DNA from: Clostridia bacterium
GTDB lineage: Bacteria; Bacillota; Limnochordia; DTU080; RSA5
Assembly (NCBI GenBank): GCA_002919235.1
Contig: PKEX01000017.1
Location: forward strand, 62,001 to 126,000
DNA length: 64,000 nucleotides
Reading direction: 5' to 3'
Below are positions 31,967 through 39,642 of the stretch, in pieces (position 1 is the first letter of the stretch; each line of letters opens with the position of its first letter). The position numbers and the translations under genes are program-made. Below the pieces are notes generated by a model that saw nothing but the letters and a program-made list of their open reading frames with translations, was not told the DNA's origin and did not search any database.

Positions 31967-32977
31967 GTGAGCCAGAGGATCAGGGCAGGGATTTGGGGCG
32001 TCGGCTCCGCGGTGCCCGAGAGAGTGTTGACCAACCACGACCTGGAGAAGATGGTGGAGACGTCGGACGAGTGGATCTCCACCCGCACGGGCATCAAGGA
32101 GCGGCGGATTTCGGAGCCCGGTGAGAAGACGTCGGACTACGCCGCGGCGGCCGCCCGCCGGGCGCTGGAACGGGCCGGCGTGCACCCTGAGGAGCTGGAC
32201 CTGATCATCGTCGCGACGCTCACCCCGGACATGTTCTGCCCGCCGACGGCCTGCATCGTCCAGCACAAGATCGGGGCGGTGCGCGCCGGGGCGTTCGACC
32301 TCTCTGCCGCCTGCTCAGGCTTTGTCTACGGCCTCGACGTGGCGGCGAGGGGGATCGAAGCGGGCGCCTACCGCAGGGTGCTGGTGATCGGCGCAGACCT
32401 CCTGAGCCACGTGACGGACTATACCGACCGGAGCACCTGCGTGCTGTTCGGCGACGGCGCGGGGGCGTGCGTGCTCGGGCCTGTAGAAGAGGGCGGCGTC
32501 CTTTCGACGTACCTGGGCGCCGACGGCAGCGGCGGGCCGAAGCTGACGGTTCCGGCGTACCGCTCCAACGAGGCGGCCGTCAACGGTGCAGCGAGCCGTG
32601 AGGGGACGTTCATCCGCATGGACGGCAACGAGGTGTTTAAGTTTGCCGTGCGGGTGATGCCCGAAGCGGCCCTGGAGGCGGTGCGGCGGGCCGGAGTGGC
32701 CGTCGAGGACGTGAGGCTGTTCATCCCGCACCAAGCGAACATCCGGATCATCGACGCCGCGGCGAAGCGGCTGGGCATCAGCGGAGACCGGGTGTTCTCC
32801 AACGTGCATAAATACGGCAATACCTCGGCCGCATCGATCCCCATCGCCCTGGACGAGGCGGTGGAGCAGGGGAGGATCTCCCCGGGCGACCTGGTGGTGC
32901 TCGTCGGTTTCGGCGGCGGGCTCACGTGGGCGGCCAGCGTGTTGCAGTGGACAGGGGAGCGTGTGCCGCGTGCTTAA
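31967..32977 (+). CDS. fabH: beta-ketoacyl-ACP synthase III
   Basis: FabH starts fatty-acid synthesis by condensing acyl-CoA with malonyl-ACP. The catalytic Cys is in DLSAACSGFVYGL, the His in IPHQANIRIID and the Asn in HKYGNTSAASIP. The usual N-terminus (IWGVGSAVPERVLTNHDLEK) starts within 10 residues of the GTG at 31967, which has a GGTGAG site; a GTG at 31958 overlapping the plsX stop is the alternative. Length about 336. The operon order plsX-fabH-fabD-fabG is standard for Bacillota. Confidence 0.96.
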   Translation: MSQRIRAGIWGVGSAVPERVLTNHDLEKMVETSDEWISTRTGIKERRISEPGEKTSDYAAAAARRALERAGVHPEELDLIIVATLTPDMFCPPTACIVQHKIGAVRAGAFDLSAACSGFVYGLDVAARGIEAGAYRRVLVIGADLLSHVTDYTDRSTCVLFGDGAGACVLGPVEEGGVLSTYLGADGSGGPKLTVPAYRSNEAAVNGAASREGTFIRMDGNEVFKFAVRVMPEAALEAVRRAGVAVEDVRLFIPHQANIRIIDAAAKRLGISGDRVFSNVHKYGNTSAASIPIALDEAVEQGRISPGDLVVLVGFGGGLTWAASVLQWTGERVPRA

Positions 32978-33905
32978 GCTTGCAGCCGTCTTTCCGGGGC
33001 AGGGCTCGCAGTACGTCGGGATGGGGAAAGCCCTGTACGACCAGCATCCCATCGTGCGCGAGACCTTCGCCGAAGCCGATGAGACCCTGGGATTCTCCCT
33101 CTCGAAGCTGTGCTTTGAAGGACCCGAGGACGAGCTGACTCTGACCCGCAACACCCAGCCGGCTCTGCTGGTGACCAGCATCGCCGTCTACCGGCTGTTG
33201 GAGGCCGAAGGCTTCCGGCCGGCGCTGGCGGCGGGCCATTCCCTGGGAGAGTACAGCGCGCTGGTGGCCGCTGGCGCCCTCTCCTTCCGGGACGCGGTGC
33301 GCACGGTCCGCCTGCGCGGGGAGCTGATGGAACAGGCGGTCCCTCCGGGAGAAGGGACGATGGCGGCGATCCTCGGGCTCGACAGGGAGACGGTGGAGGG
33401 CCTGTGCCGCGAGATCGCAGGGGTCGTGGAGCCGGCGACTTACAACAGCCCGGGACAGGTGGTGGTCGCCGGCGAGACCGGGGCCGTCCAGGCTTTGATG
33501 GAAGCCGCCCTGGCCCGGGGCGCCAAGCGGGCGCAGCCGCTCAAGGTGAGCGGGCCGTTCCACTCGTCGCTCCTGGAGCCGGCCGGCGAGAAGCTGGCCC
33601 AGTGGCTGGAGACGATCCCCGTTGCCGCGCCGCGGTTTGCGGTCTACAGCAACGTCACCGCGGCGCCGGTGACCCGCCCCGATGAGATCCGCCGGGCCCT
33701 GGCCCGCCAGGTCAGCGCGCCGGTGCGGTGGGAGGAGTCGGTGCGCCACATGTGGGCCGCAGGGATCGACGGGTTCGTGGAGATCGGGCCGGGCCGGGTC
33801 CTTTCCGGGCTCATCCGCCGGATTGAACGGTCGGCCAGGCTCTTCAACGTCGAATCTCCGGAAACTCTGGAGGAGTTCCGGCAGGAGGTGGGCTTGGCGC
33901 CATGA
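32970..33905 (+). CDS. fabD: malonyl-CoA:ACP transacylase
   Basis: FabD charges ACP with malonyl groups. The start [19 protein letters not shown], the nucleophile [16 protein letters not shown] and the His in [13 protein letters not shown] are present. The GTG at 32970 is chosen because the AGGGGAG site is 10 bases upstream; an earlier GTG at 32961 would be too close to it. It overlaps the fabH end by 8 bases and the fabG start by 4, showing tight coupling. Length 311. Confidence 0.96.
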   Translation: MLKLAAVFPGQGSQYVGMGKALYDQHPIVRETFAEADETLGFSLSKLCFEGPEDELTLTRNTQPALLVTSIAVYRLLEAEGFRPALAAGHSLGEYSALVAAGALSFRDAVRTVRLRGELMEQAVPPGEGTMAAILGLDRETVEGLCREIAGVVEPATYNSPGQVVVAGETGAVQALMEAALARGAKRAQPLKVSGPFHSSLLEPAGEKLAQWLETIPVAAPRFAVYSNVTAAPVTRPDEIRRALARQVSAPVRWEESVRHMWAAGIDGFVEIGPGRVLSGLIRRIERSARLFNVESPETLEEFRQEVGLAP

Positions 33906-34642
33906 AGCTGGAGGGGAAAATCGCCCTGGTGACGGGGGCCACGCGCGGCCTGGGCAAGGCCATGGCGGAGCGCTTGGCCCGGGAAGGAGCCACCGTCGTC
34001 GTCACGGGCCGCGACGCGGCCAGGGCGGCGGAGGTGGCCCGCGAGATCGCGGCCGGCGGTGCCAGGGCTTTCGGTTTTCGCCTCGAAGTCTCGGACGCTG
34101 AGAGCGTGGCGGAGCTGCTCCGCCAGGTAGAAGACCAGGTGGGCGCGGTCGACATCCTCGTCAACAACGCAGGGGTCACCCGGGACACCCTCCTCTTGCG
34201 GATGAGCGACGAGGAGTGGGACGAGGTGATCCGGGTGAACCTGACAGGCGCGTACCGCTTGGCAAAAGGCGTCCTCCGGGGCATGATGAAAAAGCGGTGG
34301 GGCCGGATCATCAACATTTCCTCCGTCGTCGGCCTCATCGGCAATCCCGGGCAGACCAACTACGCCGCCTCCAAAGCGGCCCTCATCGGGTTTACCAAGA
34401 GCCTGGCCCGGGAAGTGGCCAGCCGCGGCATCACGGTCAACGCGGTGGCGCCGGGCTTTATCGAGACGGACATGACCGGCGCTCTCTCAAAAGAGCAGCA
34501 GGAGCGCTTGGCGGAAAAGATTCCTCTCGGGCGCATCGGGCGTCCCGAAGAGGTCGCGAGTTGCGTGGCATTTCTCGCCAGCGACGACGCATCGTACATC
34601 ACGGGGCACACCCTGGTCGTCGATGGCGGGCTGGCCATGTGA
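33902..34642 (+). CDS. fabG: 3-oxoacyl-ACP reductase
   Basis: FabG reduces 3-oxoacyl-ACP with NADPH. SDR motifs are the cofactor loop [37 protein letters not shown], the catalytic Ser-Tyr-Lys ([24 protein letters not shown]) and [11 protein letters not shown]. Length 246. The ATG overlaps the fabD stop (ATGA). It is followed by acpP after 25 bases. Confidence 0.97.
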   Translation: MKLEGKIALVTGATRGLGKAMAERLAREGATVVVTGRDAARAAEVAREIAAGGARAFGFRLEVSDAESVAELLRQVEDQVGAVDILVNNAGVTRDTLLLRMSDEEWDEVIRVNLTGAYRLAKGVLRGMMKKRWGRIINISSVVGLIGNPGQTNYAASKAALIGFTKSLAREVASRGITVNAVAPGFIETDMTGALSKEQQERLAEKIPLGRIGRPEEVASCVAFLASDDASYITGHTLVVDGGLAM

Positions 34643-34667
34643 GGAATCTTGGCAAGGAGGTGACGAC

Positions 34668-34901
34668 ATGGACGTCTTGGATCGCGTCAAGGAGCTGGTG
34701 GTCGAGCAGCTCGGCGTCGACGCCGAGGAGGTGACGGAGGACGCGTCCTTCGTCGATGACCTCGGGGCGGACTCCCTGGACATCGTCGAACTGGTAATGG
34801 CGTTTGAAGAGGAGTTTGATTTGGAGATTCCCGACGAAGACGCCGAGAAGATCCGGACGGTGGGCGACGCCGCCCGGTACATCAAAGAGAAGCTCGGATG
34901 A
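34668..34901 (+). CDS. acpP: acyl carrier protein
   Basis: ACP carries the growing acyl chain on a phosphopantetheine arm attached to the Ser in [19 protein letters not shown]. The 77-residue acidic protein starts [17 protein letters not shown] at the ATG 34668, with AAGGAGGTG upstream; the longer open frame extends into the fabG end and is not real. A stable hairpin lies between it and fabF, which may protect or raise the acpP message, since cells need far more ACP than FabF. Confidence 0.97.
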   Translation: MDVLDRVKELVVEQLGVDAEEVTEDASFVDDLGADSLDIVELVMAFEEEFDLEIPDEDAEKIRTVGDAARYIKEKLG

Positions 34902-34922
34902 CGTCGCGAATCCGGGGGAACC

Positions 34923-34955
34923 GTGCTGGGCCTTTCGCACGGGAAGGCCCAGCAC
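34923..34955 (+). repeat. 12-bp intercistronic hairpin between acpP and fabF
   Basis: GTGCTGGGCCTT (34923-34934) pairs perfectly with AAGGCCCAGCAC (34944-34955) around a 9-base loop. No T-run follows, so it is more likely an attenuator or mRNA-stabilising or processing element than a full terminator. Confidence 0.6.
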
Positions 34956-35008
34956 GCCCTCCCCGGCAGCACGACCGAACGCGCTCGGTCGCGAGGAGGT
35001 GAGCGCTG

Positions 35009-36247
35009 GTGAAGAGACGTGTCGTCGTCACGGGAATGGGCGCGGTCACCCCGCTCGGACTCGGCGTCGACGCCTTCTGGGAAGGGCTTGTCCAAGGGAG
35101 GTCGGGAGTCGGCCCCATCACCCAGTTCGACGCGTCCGCGTTTTCCACGCGGATCGCGGCGGAGGTGAAGGATTTCGACCCCACGGACTTTATGGACAAG
35201 AAAGACGCCCGGAGGATGGACCGCTTCGCCCAGTTCGCCGTGGCGGGGGCGCGCATGGCGCTCGAGGATGCGGGCATCTCCGACAACGTCGATTGGGAAC
35301 GGGTCGGCGTCCTGATCGGCTCAGGGATCGGCGGAATCCACACTTTCGAAGAGCAGTGCCGCAACCTTTTTGAGAAGGGACCCGACCGGGTCAGCCCGTT
35401 CTTCGTCCCGATGATGATCCCCGACATGGCGGCGGGCCAGGTGTCGATCCTCCTGGGGGCGAAAGGCCACAACGCCTGCACGGTCACCGCCTGCGCTTCG
35501 GGGTCCCACTCCATCGGGGACGCGTTCAAGGTGATCCAGCGGGGCCAGGCGGACGTGATGATCACGGGCGGGACGGAAGCGGCGGTCAGCGCCCTGTCGA
35601 TGGCGGGGTTCTGCGCCGCCCGGACGCTGTCCACCCGCAACGACGAGCCCGAACGGGCCAGCCGCCCCTTCGACAAGGACCGGGACGGGTTTGTCCTGGG
35701 GGAGGGGGCCGGGATTCTCATCCTGGAAGAGCTGGAACACGCCAAAGCGCGCGGGGCCAAGATTTACGCGGAGATCATCGGCTACGCCTCCACGGGCGAC
35801 GCCTATCACATCACCGCGCCGGCGCCCGAGGGTGACGGGGCGCGCCGGGCCATGCTGGCCGCGCTGGAGGACGCGGGGGTGGAGCCGGGCGACGTGGACT
35901 ACATCAACGCCCACGGCACTTCCACCGAGTACAACGACAAGTTTGAGACCATGGCCATCAAGGCCGTGTTCAAGGAGGCGGCCTACAGGATCCCCGTCAG
36001 CTCCACCAAGTCGATGACGGGGCACCTCCTGGGGGCTGCCGGCGGCGTCGAGGCCATCGCGACGTGCAAGGCCCTGGCCGAGCAGGTGATTCCCCCGACC
36101 ATCAACTACGAGACCCCCGATCCCGAGTGCGACCTGGACTACGTGCCGAACCAGGCCCGGCCGGCCCAGCTGGAGATCGCCATCTCCAACTCCTTCGGGT
36201 TCGGCGGTCACAACGCGGTGCTGGTCTTCCGGAGGTATCGAGAGTAA
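35009..36247 (+). CDS. fabF: beta-ketoacyl-ACP synthase II
   Basis: FabF elongates acyl-ACP. It has the typical start [25 protein letters not shown], the catalytic Cys in [15 protein letters not shown], the two His in [11 protein letters not shown] and [14 protein letters not shown], and the C-terminal [14 protein letters not shown]. Length 412. The GTG at 35009 has GAGGAGGTGAG upstream. rnc follows after about 15 bases, the usual firmicute order. Confidence 0.96.
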   Translation: MKRRVVVTGMGAVTPLGLGVDAFWEGLVQGRSGVGPITQFDASAFSTRIAAEVKDFDPTDFMDKKDARRMDRFAQFAVAGARMALEDAGISDNVDWERVGVLIGSGIGGIHTFEEQCRNLFEKGPDRVSPFFVPMMIPDMAAGQVSILLGAKGHNACTVTACASGSHSIGDAFKVIQRGQADVMITGGTEAAVSALSMAGFCAARTLSTRNDEPERASRPFDKDRDGFVLGEGAGILILEELEHAKARGAKIYAEIIGYASTGDAYHITAPAPEGDGARRAMLAALEDAGVEPGDVDYINAHGTSTEYNDKFETMAIKAVFKEAAYRIPVSSTKSMTGHLLGAAGGVEAIATCKALAEQVIPPTINYETPDPECDLDYVPNQARPAQLEIAISNSFGFGGHNAVLVFRRYRE

Positions 36248-36262
36248 CCGGCGGTGGGGCCC

Positions 36263-36946
36263 ATGAGCTTGAAGGAACTGGCCAAACGGCTTGGGTTTCG
36301 AGACGAGTCCCTCCTGGAGCGGGCGCTGACCCACTCCTCGTACGCCCACGAAGAGGGGCGAGCGCGAGAGGACAACGAGCGCCTCGAGTTTATGGGCGAC
36401 GCCGTGGTCCAGCTCGCGGTGACCGAGCGCCTCTACCAACAGTTCCCCGACCGGCGCGAAGGCGAGCTGGCCAAGATGCGAGCCAGCGTGGTCTGTGCGG
36501 AATCCCTGGCCGAAGCCGCCCGCCGGCTGTGCCTTGGGGAACACCTGCTCCTGGGAAAGGGCGAGGAGCAGTCGGGAGGGCGGGAGCGGGTCTCGGTCCT
36601 GGGCGACGCCTTTGAAGCGGTGGCCGCCGCCCTGTACCTCGACTCGGGCTGGGACGCGGCCCGGAAGTTCGTCCTCTCCGCTCTCGCCCCCGAGCTGGCC
36701 GGCCTCGACCGGCCCAAGGCCGAAGTCGACCCGAAGAGCGCGCTTCAGGAGCGGCTTCAGGCCCTTTCGAAAAAGACGCCGACCTACCGGCTGGTCAGCG
36801 AGTCGGGCCCCGATCACGACAAGGTGTTCGTCAGCGAGGTGCTGTACGAGGGAAAAGTGCTGGGCCGTGGCACGGGCCGTTCGAAGAAGGAGTCCGAACA
36901 AGAAGCCGCCCGCCAGGCCTTGAAGGCCACGGAGGAGTGGCGGTGA
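36263..36946 (+). CDS. rnc: ribonuclease III
   Basis: RNase III cuts double-stranded RNA in rRNA processing and mRNA decay. The catalytic signature NERLEFMGDAVVQLAV and second acidic site GDAFEAVAAALYLDSGW are complete, followed by a double-stranded RNA-binding domain (KSALQERLQALSKKTPTYRL to KKESEQEAARQALKA). The ATG at 36263 is taken because GGTGGGG precedes it; an in-frame GTG at 36254 is nearby. Length 227. smc is separated from it here by a 2.7 kb insertion containing sporulation-related genes; in Bacillus they are adjacent. Confidence 0.96.
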   Translation: MSLKELAKRLGFRDESLLERALTHSSYAHEEGRAREDNERLEFMGDAVVQLAVTERLYQQFPDRREGELAKMRASVVCAESLAEAARRLCLGEHLLLGKGEEQSGGRERVSVLGDAFEAVAAALYLDSGWDAARKFVLSALAPELAGLDRPKAEVDPKSALQERLQALSKKTPTYRLVSESGPDHDKVFVSEVLYEGKVLGRGTGRSKKESEQEAARQALKATEEWR

Positions 36947-36983
36947 CCGCCGGCCGCGGCGCCCTTCGGTGACCTCCGGCGCC

Positions 36984-37526
36984 TCAAGGCCGGCCTCGCA
37001 CAAGACGGAGCACCACGCCCCGGATCTGCCCGGGGGCCGGGCTCAGTTCCAGAGCGTCCCGGGGGTCGGCGGGATGGACCAGCCACAGCGCGGATGGTCC
37101 CGGATATGCCCGGCGCAGCGCCGCGCCTTCCCCGGGCAGGTCGACGAGGACCAGGTCGCCGCCGGCCGGCGATGCCGCCGGGTCGATGTAGAGTTCGTCG
37201 CCGGCTTTGATCCACGGCTCGTATGCGCGGGTGGAGACCACCACGGTGAAAGGGCGCCGCTCCTCAGGGCGCTCCCGCACCGCTTGGCCGCCGGGCCCGG
37301 CGGCGTCCCCCGCCATGCGCCGCTCTTCTTCCCGGACGGCGGCCGGCGGTCCGGCCCACACCACCTGCTCTTTCAGCGACTTGAGCCCCTTGTGTCCTGC
37401 CTTGCGAAGCCAGTAATAGACGGAGCGCTCTTCAGAAAACCCCAGTTCCCGGGCGAGTTCTCTCACGGTGATGGTGGGGCGGGCGCGGACGAGGGCGATG
37501 ATCTTTTCCAGCACCTGCTCTGCCAC
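36984..37526 (-). CDS. winged-helix regulator with an S24/LexA-like domain lacking the catalytic dyad
   Basis: A 180-residue protein: an N-terminal helix-turn-helix region (LEKIIALVRARPTITVRELARELGF), a proline/charged linker (residues ~58-92), and a C-terminal part resembling the LexA/S24 beta-fold. In S24 peptidases the serine lies in an SMxP motif before ik.GD; here that site is AYEPWIKAGD (Ala101-Tyr102), and the catalytic lysine position reads ALRRAY (Arg138-Arg139). It therefore should not self-cleave. The GTG start at 37526 follows GGGGAG. It is divergent from the 37728 gene, and the shared region holds promoters and a palindrome. The family match is by pattern. Confidence 0.6.
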   Translation of the reverse strand: MAEQVLEKIIALVRARPTITVRELARELGFSEERSVYYWLRKAGHKGLKSLKEQVVWAGPPAAVREEERRMAGDAAGPGGQAVRERPEERRPFTVVVSTRAYEPWIKAGDELYIDPAASPAGGDLVLVDLPGEGAALRRAYPGPSALWLVHPADPRDALELSPAPGQIRGVVLRLVRGRP

Positions 37527-37586
37527 GGCGATCGCTCCCCGCGGGCGCGCAGAAGTTCAGCTAAAATTAACTATCGGAATGAAAAT

Positions 37587-37595
37587 ATTGTACCA
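37587..37595 (-). promoter_or_regulatory. extended -10 promoter for the S24-like regulator
   Basis: On the minus strand the sequence TGGTACAAT (37595-37587) is an extended -10 element: TG one base before TACAAT (5 of 6). No good -35 box is present. It is about 60 bases upstream of the GTG at 37526. Confidence 0.5.
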
Positions 37596-37602
37596 TACTT
37601 GC

Positions 37603-37631
37603 TTGGCTGCGCAGCGGATTTCGTGTAGAAT
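37603..37631 (+). promoter_or_regulatory. sigma-A-like promoter for the 37728 gene
   Basis: TTGGCT (37603-37608, 4 of 6) and TAGAAT (37626-37631, 5 of 6) are 17 bases apart. Transcription would start near 37638, just before a perfect palindrome. Confidence 0.55.
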
Positions 37632-37642
37632 GAAGTGTGACG

Positions 37643-37659
37643 GTGCCAAAACCTGGCAC
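37643..37659. repeat. perfect palindrome near the transcription start (operator candidate)
   Basis: GTGCCA (37643-37648) and TGGCAC (37654-37659) are perfect inverted repeats with a 5-base spacer (AAACC), 11 bases after the -10 box. This position suits a repressor; the adjacent divergent regulator gene is an obvious candidate. It could also be a small leader hairpin. Confidence 0.45.
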
Positions 37660-37727
37660 GCGGCAGGCCGTCTCGGGGCCGTTTCCCGCCCGCGGCAGGG
37701 ACGGCAGAAGCGGCAGGGAGTGGTGGC

Positions 37728-38363
37728 GTGGTCGATCGAGTGCACGTGGAGGAGACCCTCAAGTTGATCTCGGGCGTCCTGTCCGCCCGGGTGATCGGGG
37801 AGGCGGCCGATCCCGAAGAGGTCCACATCCTCGCCGACAGCACGCGCCATCCCAAGCAGATCGCCCGAGACGTGGAGACCTGTCTCGTAGCGAGGTTCGG
37901 CATCGTCATCGACCACCGGCGGATCAGCGTCGCTCAGGTGGAGCCGGCGCCCGCCGCGGAAGTGCGCCTGTCGGTGGAAGCCGTGGCGTATCGCCTTCAA
38001 GGGCGCACGGCGAGGGCCGAGGTCTCCCTGCGCTTGGGCGACGCGGTCTTCCTGGGGACAGCCGAAGGGCCCGCCTCGTCCCGGCACCGCTTGCGGCTGG
38101 CCGCCGAGGCGGCGGCCGCCGGGGTAAAGCAGACGGCGGGCGGTCGGCTGGACGTGGTGGTGGAGGACGTGGGCTGGTTTTCCGTGGGCCATCAGCCGGT
38201 GATCGCCTGTGTGGTCACGTTGGCCGACGGCCGGTCTGAAGAACCGCTGTCCGGCAGCGCCCCGGTGCGCCGCGACGCCGTGGAGGCCGCTGCCCGGGCG
38301 GTCCTCTCCGCCCTCAACCGTCGGCTCGGCCTCTTGCTCGACGAGACACACGTGCCCGTTTGA
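37728..38363 (+). CDS. conserved hypothetical protein upstream of spoVS
   Basis: A 211-residue soluble protein with no enzyme motif known to me. Its N-terminal region, VHVEETLKLISGVLSARVIG with EVHILADSTRHPKQIARDVE and FGIVIDHRRISVAQVE, has the pattern of an uncharacterised clostridial family (isgv.sakvv, eihvla...r.pkqivrdie). The second half contains two stretches (RLSVEAVAYRLQGRTARAEV and VVTLADGRSEEPLSGSAPVRR) that read like repeated small alpha/beta units. GTG at 37728 follows GGGAG. It lies 29 bases before spoVS, so the two are probably co-transcribed and it may act in sporulation. Confidence 0.6.
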   Translation: MVDRVHVEETLKLISGVLSARVIGEAADPEEVHILADSTRHPKQIARDVETCLVARFGIVIDHRRISVAQVEPAPAAEVRLSVEAVAYRLQGRTARAEVSLRLGDAVFLGTAEGPASSRHRLRLAAEAAAAGVKQTAGGRLDVVVEDVGWFSVGHQPVIACVVTLADGRSEEPLSGSAPVRRDAVEAAARAVLSALNRRLGLLLDETHVPV

Positions 38364-38392
38364 GACGGATACGACACGGAGGAGGAGTGTGC

Positions 38393-38653
38393 GTGGAAAT
38401 CCTCAAGGTCTCGTCCAACTCACAGCCCAAGTCGGTTGCGGGAGCTATCGCCGCAGTCGTGCGGGCTCAGGGCACTGTCCAAATGCAGGCGGTGGGAGCG
38501 GGCGCCGTCAACCAAGCCATCAAAGCCATCGCGATCGCGCGGGGCTTCGTCGCACCTTCCGGCATCGACCTGGTGTGTGTTCCGGCGTTCTCCGAGATCA
38601 CCATTGACGGCGAGGAGCGGACGGCGATCCGCTTCCACGTGGGGCCCCGCTGA
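38393..38653 (+). CDS. spoVS: stage V sporulation protein S
   Basis: SpoVS is a small Alba-fold-like protein that helps sporulation beyond stage V and affects septation. The 86-residue sequence EILKVSSNSQPKSVAGAIAAV and GAVNQAIKAIAIARGF are family hallmarks. GTG at 38393 gives the standard start; GGAGGAGG precedes it. The in-frame GTG at 38387 is a near alternative. Confidence 0.95.
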   Translation: MEILKVSSNSQPKSVAGAIAAVVRAQGTVQMQAVGAGAVNQAIKAIAIARGFVAPSGIDLVCVPAFSEITIDGEERTAIRFHVGPR

Positions 38654-38729
38654 GCGGGGCCGTCCGTCCGGGGGCGCCGCGCGGCGGGCCTCGGACCCCT
38701 CCTTCAACGATGAAATAAAACCCACACGA

Positions 38730-38760
38730 GTCATATCCCCCCGAGACAAGCCGTATAGAT
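38730..38760 (+). promoter_or_regulatory. possible sigma-E-like promoter before the sigma factor gene
   Basis: GTCATATC (38730-38737) resembles the mother-cell sigma-E -35 element, and CGTATAGAT (38752-38760) begins 14 bases later, a partial match to the -10 element CATACAAT. Only about half of the -10 positions agree, so this is tentative. Confidence 0.3.
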
Positions 38761-38790
38761 GTACAAACCTCGGCTTGGACAGGGGGGAGT

Positions 38791-39528
38791 TTGTTGCTTG
38801 GGGATCGAAACCAGCAGCGCGACCTGGTGTTGATCCGCCGGATCCGCAGCGGCGATCCGCAGGCCAAGGACGAGCTGGTCCGCAAGTACCTGCCCATGGT
38901 CAAGCACATCGTCAAACGGCACTACGCCTCGTTCCTGGAGTTTGACGACCTGATGCAGGAGGGTCTCATCGGGCTGCTGGCCGCGATCGACGAGTACCGC
39001 CCCGACGCCTTCGACGTCAAGTTCAGCTCCTTCGCCTACATGTGCATCATCCGAAAGGTGTACAACGCGATCAAGCAGTGCAACGGCAACAAGCACAAGG
39101 CCCTCAACCAGGCAGTGTCGCTGCAGGCCTACGTCAACGCGGACGAAACCCGCACGGTGATGGACCTCCTTCCGCTGGCCGACCCCAGCGTCGATCCGGT
39201 GGAACTGCTCGAAATGAAGAGCGCAGACCACCGCATTCACCTCCTCCTCCGAAACCACCTCTCGGTGCTGGAGTACACCGTCATCGCGCTCCTGCTGCGA
39301 GGCTACAGCAGCTCCGAGATCGAACGGGCCATCGGGGTGAAGGCGAAAGTGGTAGACAACGCCCGCACCCGGGTAAAGGCCAAGCTCAAGCGGCTCGTCG
39401 ACACGTACGGCTCCCTGCTTTCCCCTCAGATCCCGATGAAGGTGCGCCGGCGCACGGATCTTTACATGAAGCTGCCGGTCTGCGGGGAAGAGCTCTTCTC
39501 CCTCGAGCAGGAGGCGGCAGGGGTGTGA
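38791..39528 (+). CDS. sigma-70 family RNA polymerase sigma factor (SigH-like)
   Basis: A 245-residue sigma factor with region 2 (DELVRKYLPMVKHIVKRHYA, FDDLMQEGLIGLLAAIDEYRP, FSSFAYMCIIRKVYNAIKQ) and region 4 with a helix-turn-helix (YTVIALLLRGYSSSEIERAIGV). It most resembles SigH/SigK-type factors, but the real sigH lies normally near nusG; this is probably a paralogue. A ~40-residue C-terminal tail with two Cys-free segments follows region 4. The start is a pair of TTG codons (38791 or 38794) after AGGGGGGAG. Its position after spoVS suggests a sporulation or stress role. Confidence 0.8.
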   Translation: MLLGDRNQQRDLVLIRRIRSGDPQAKDELVRKYLPMVKHIVKRHYASFLEFDDLMQEGLIGLLAAIDEYRPDAFDVKFSSFAYMCIIRKVYNAIKQCNGNKHKALNQAVSLQAYVNADETRTVMDLLPLADPSVDPVELLEMKSADHRIHLLLRNHLSVLEYTVIALLLRGYSSSEIERAIGVKAKVVDNARTRVKAKLKRLVDTYGSLLSPQIPMKVRRRTDLYMKLPVCGEELFSLEQEAAGV

Positions 39529-39642
39529 GGGCGGCTGGCGAAGTGAATGGGACGCGGCGTGCGGCGGCCGGCGGGGTTCGGCCGCCGCACGTGCGTCCGC
39601 CCGGACGGCGGCTTACCTCTTCGTCTGCGGGAGGCGCCGCAG

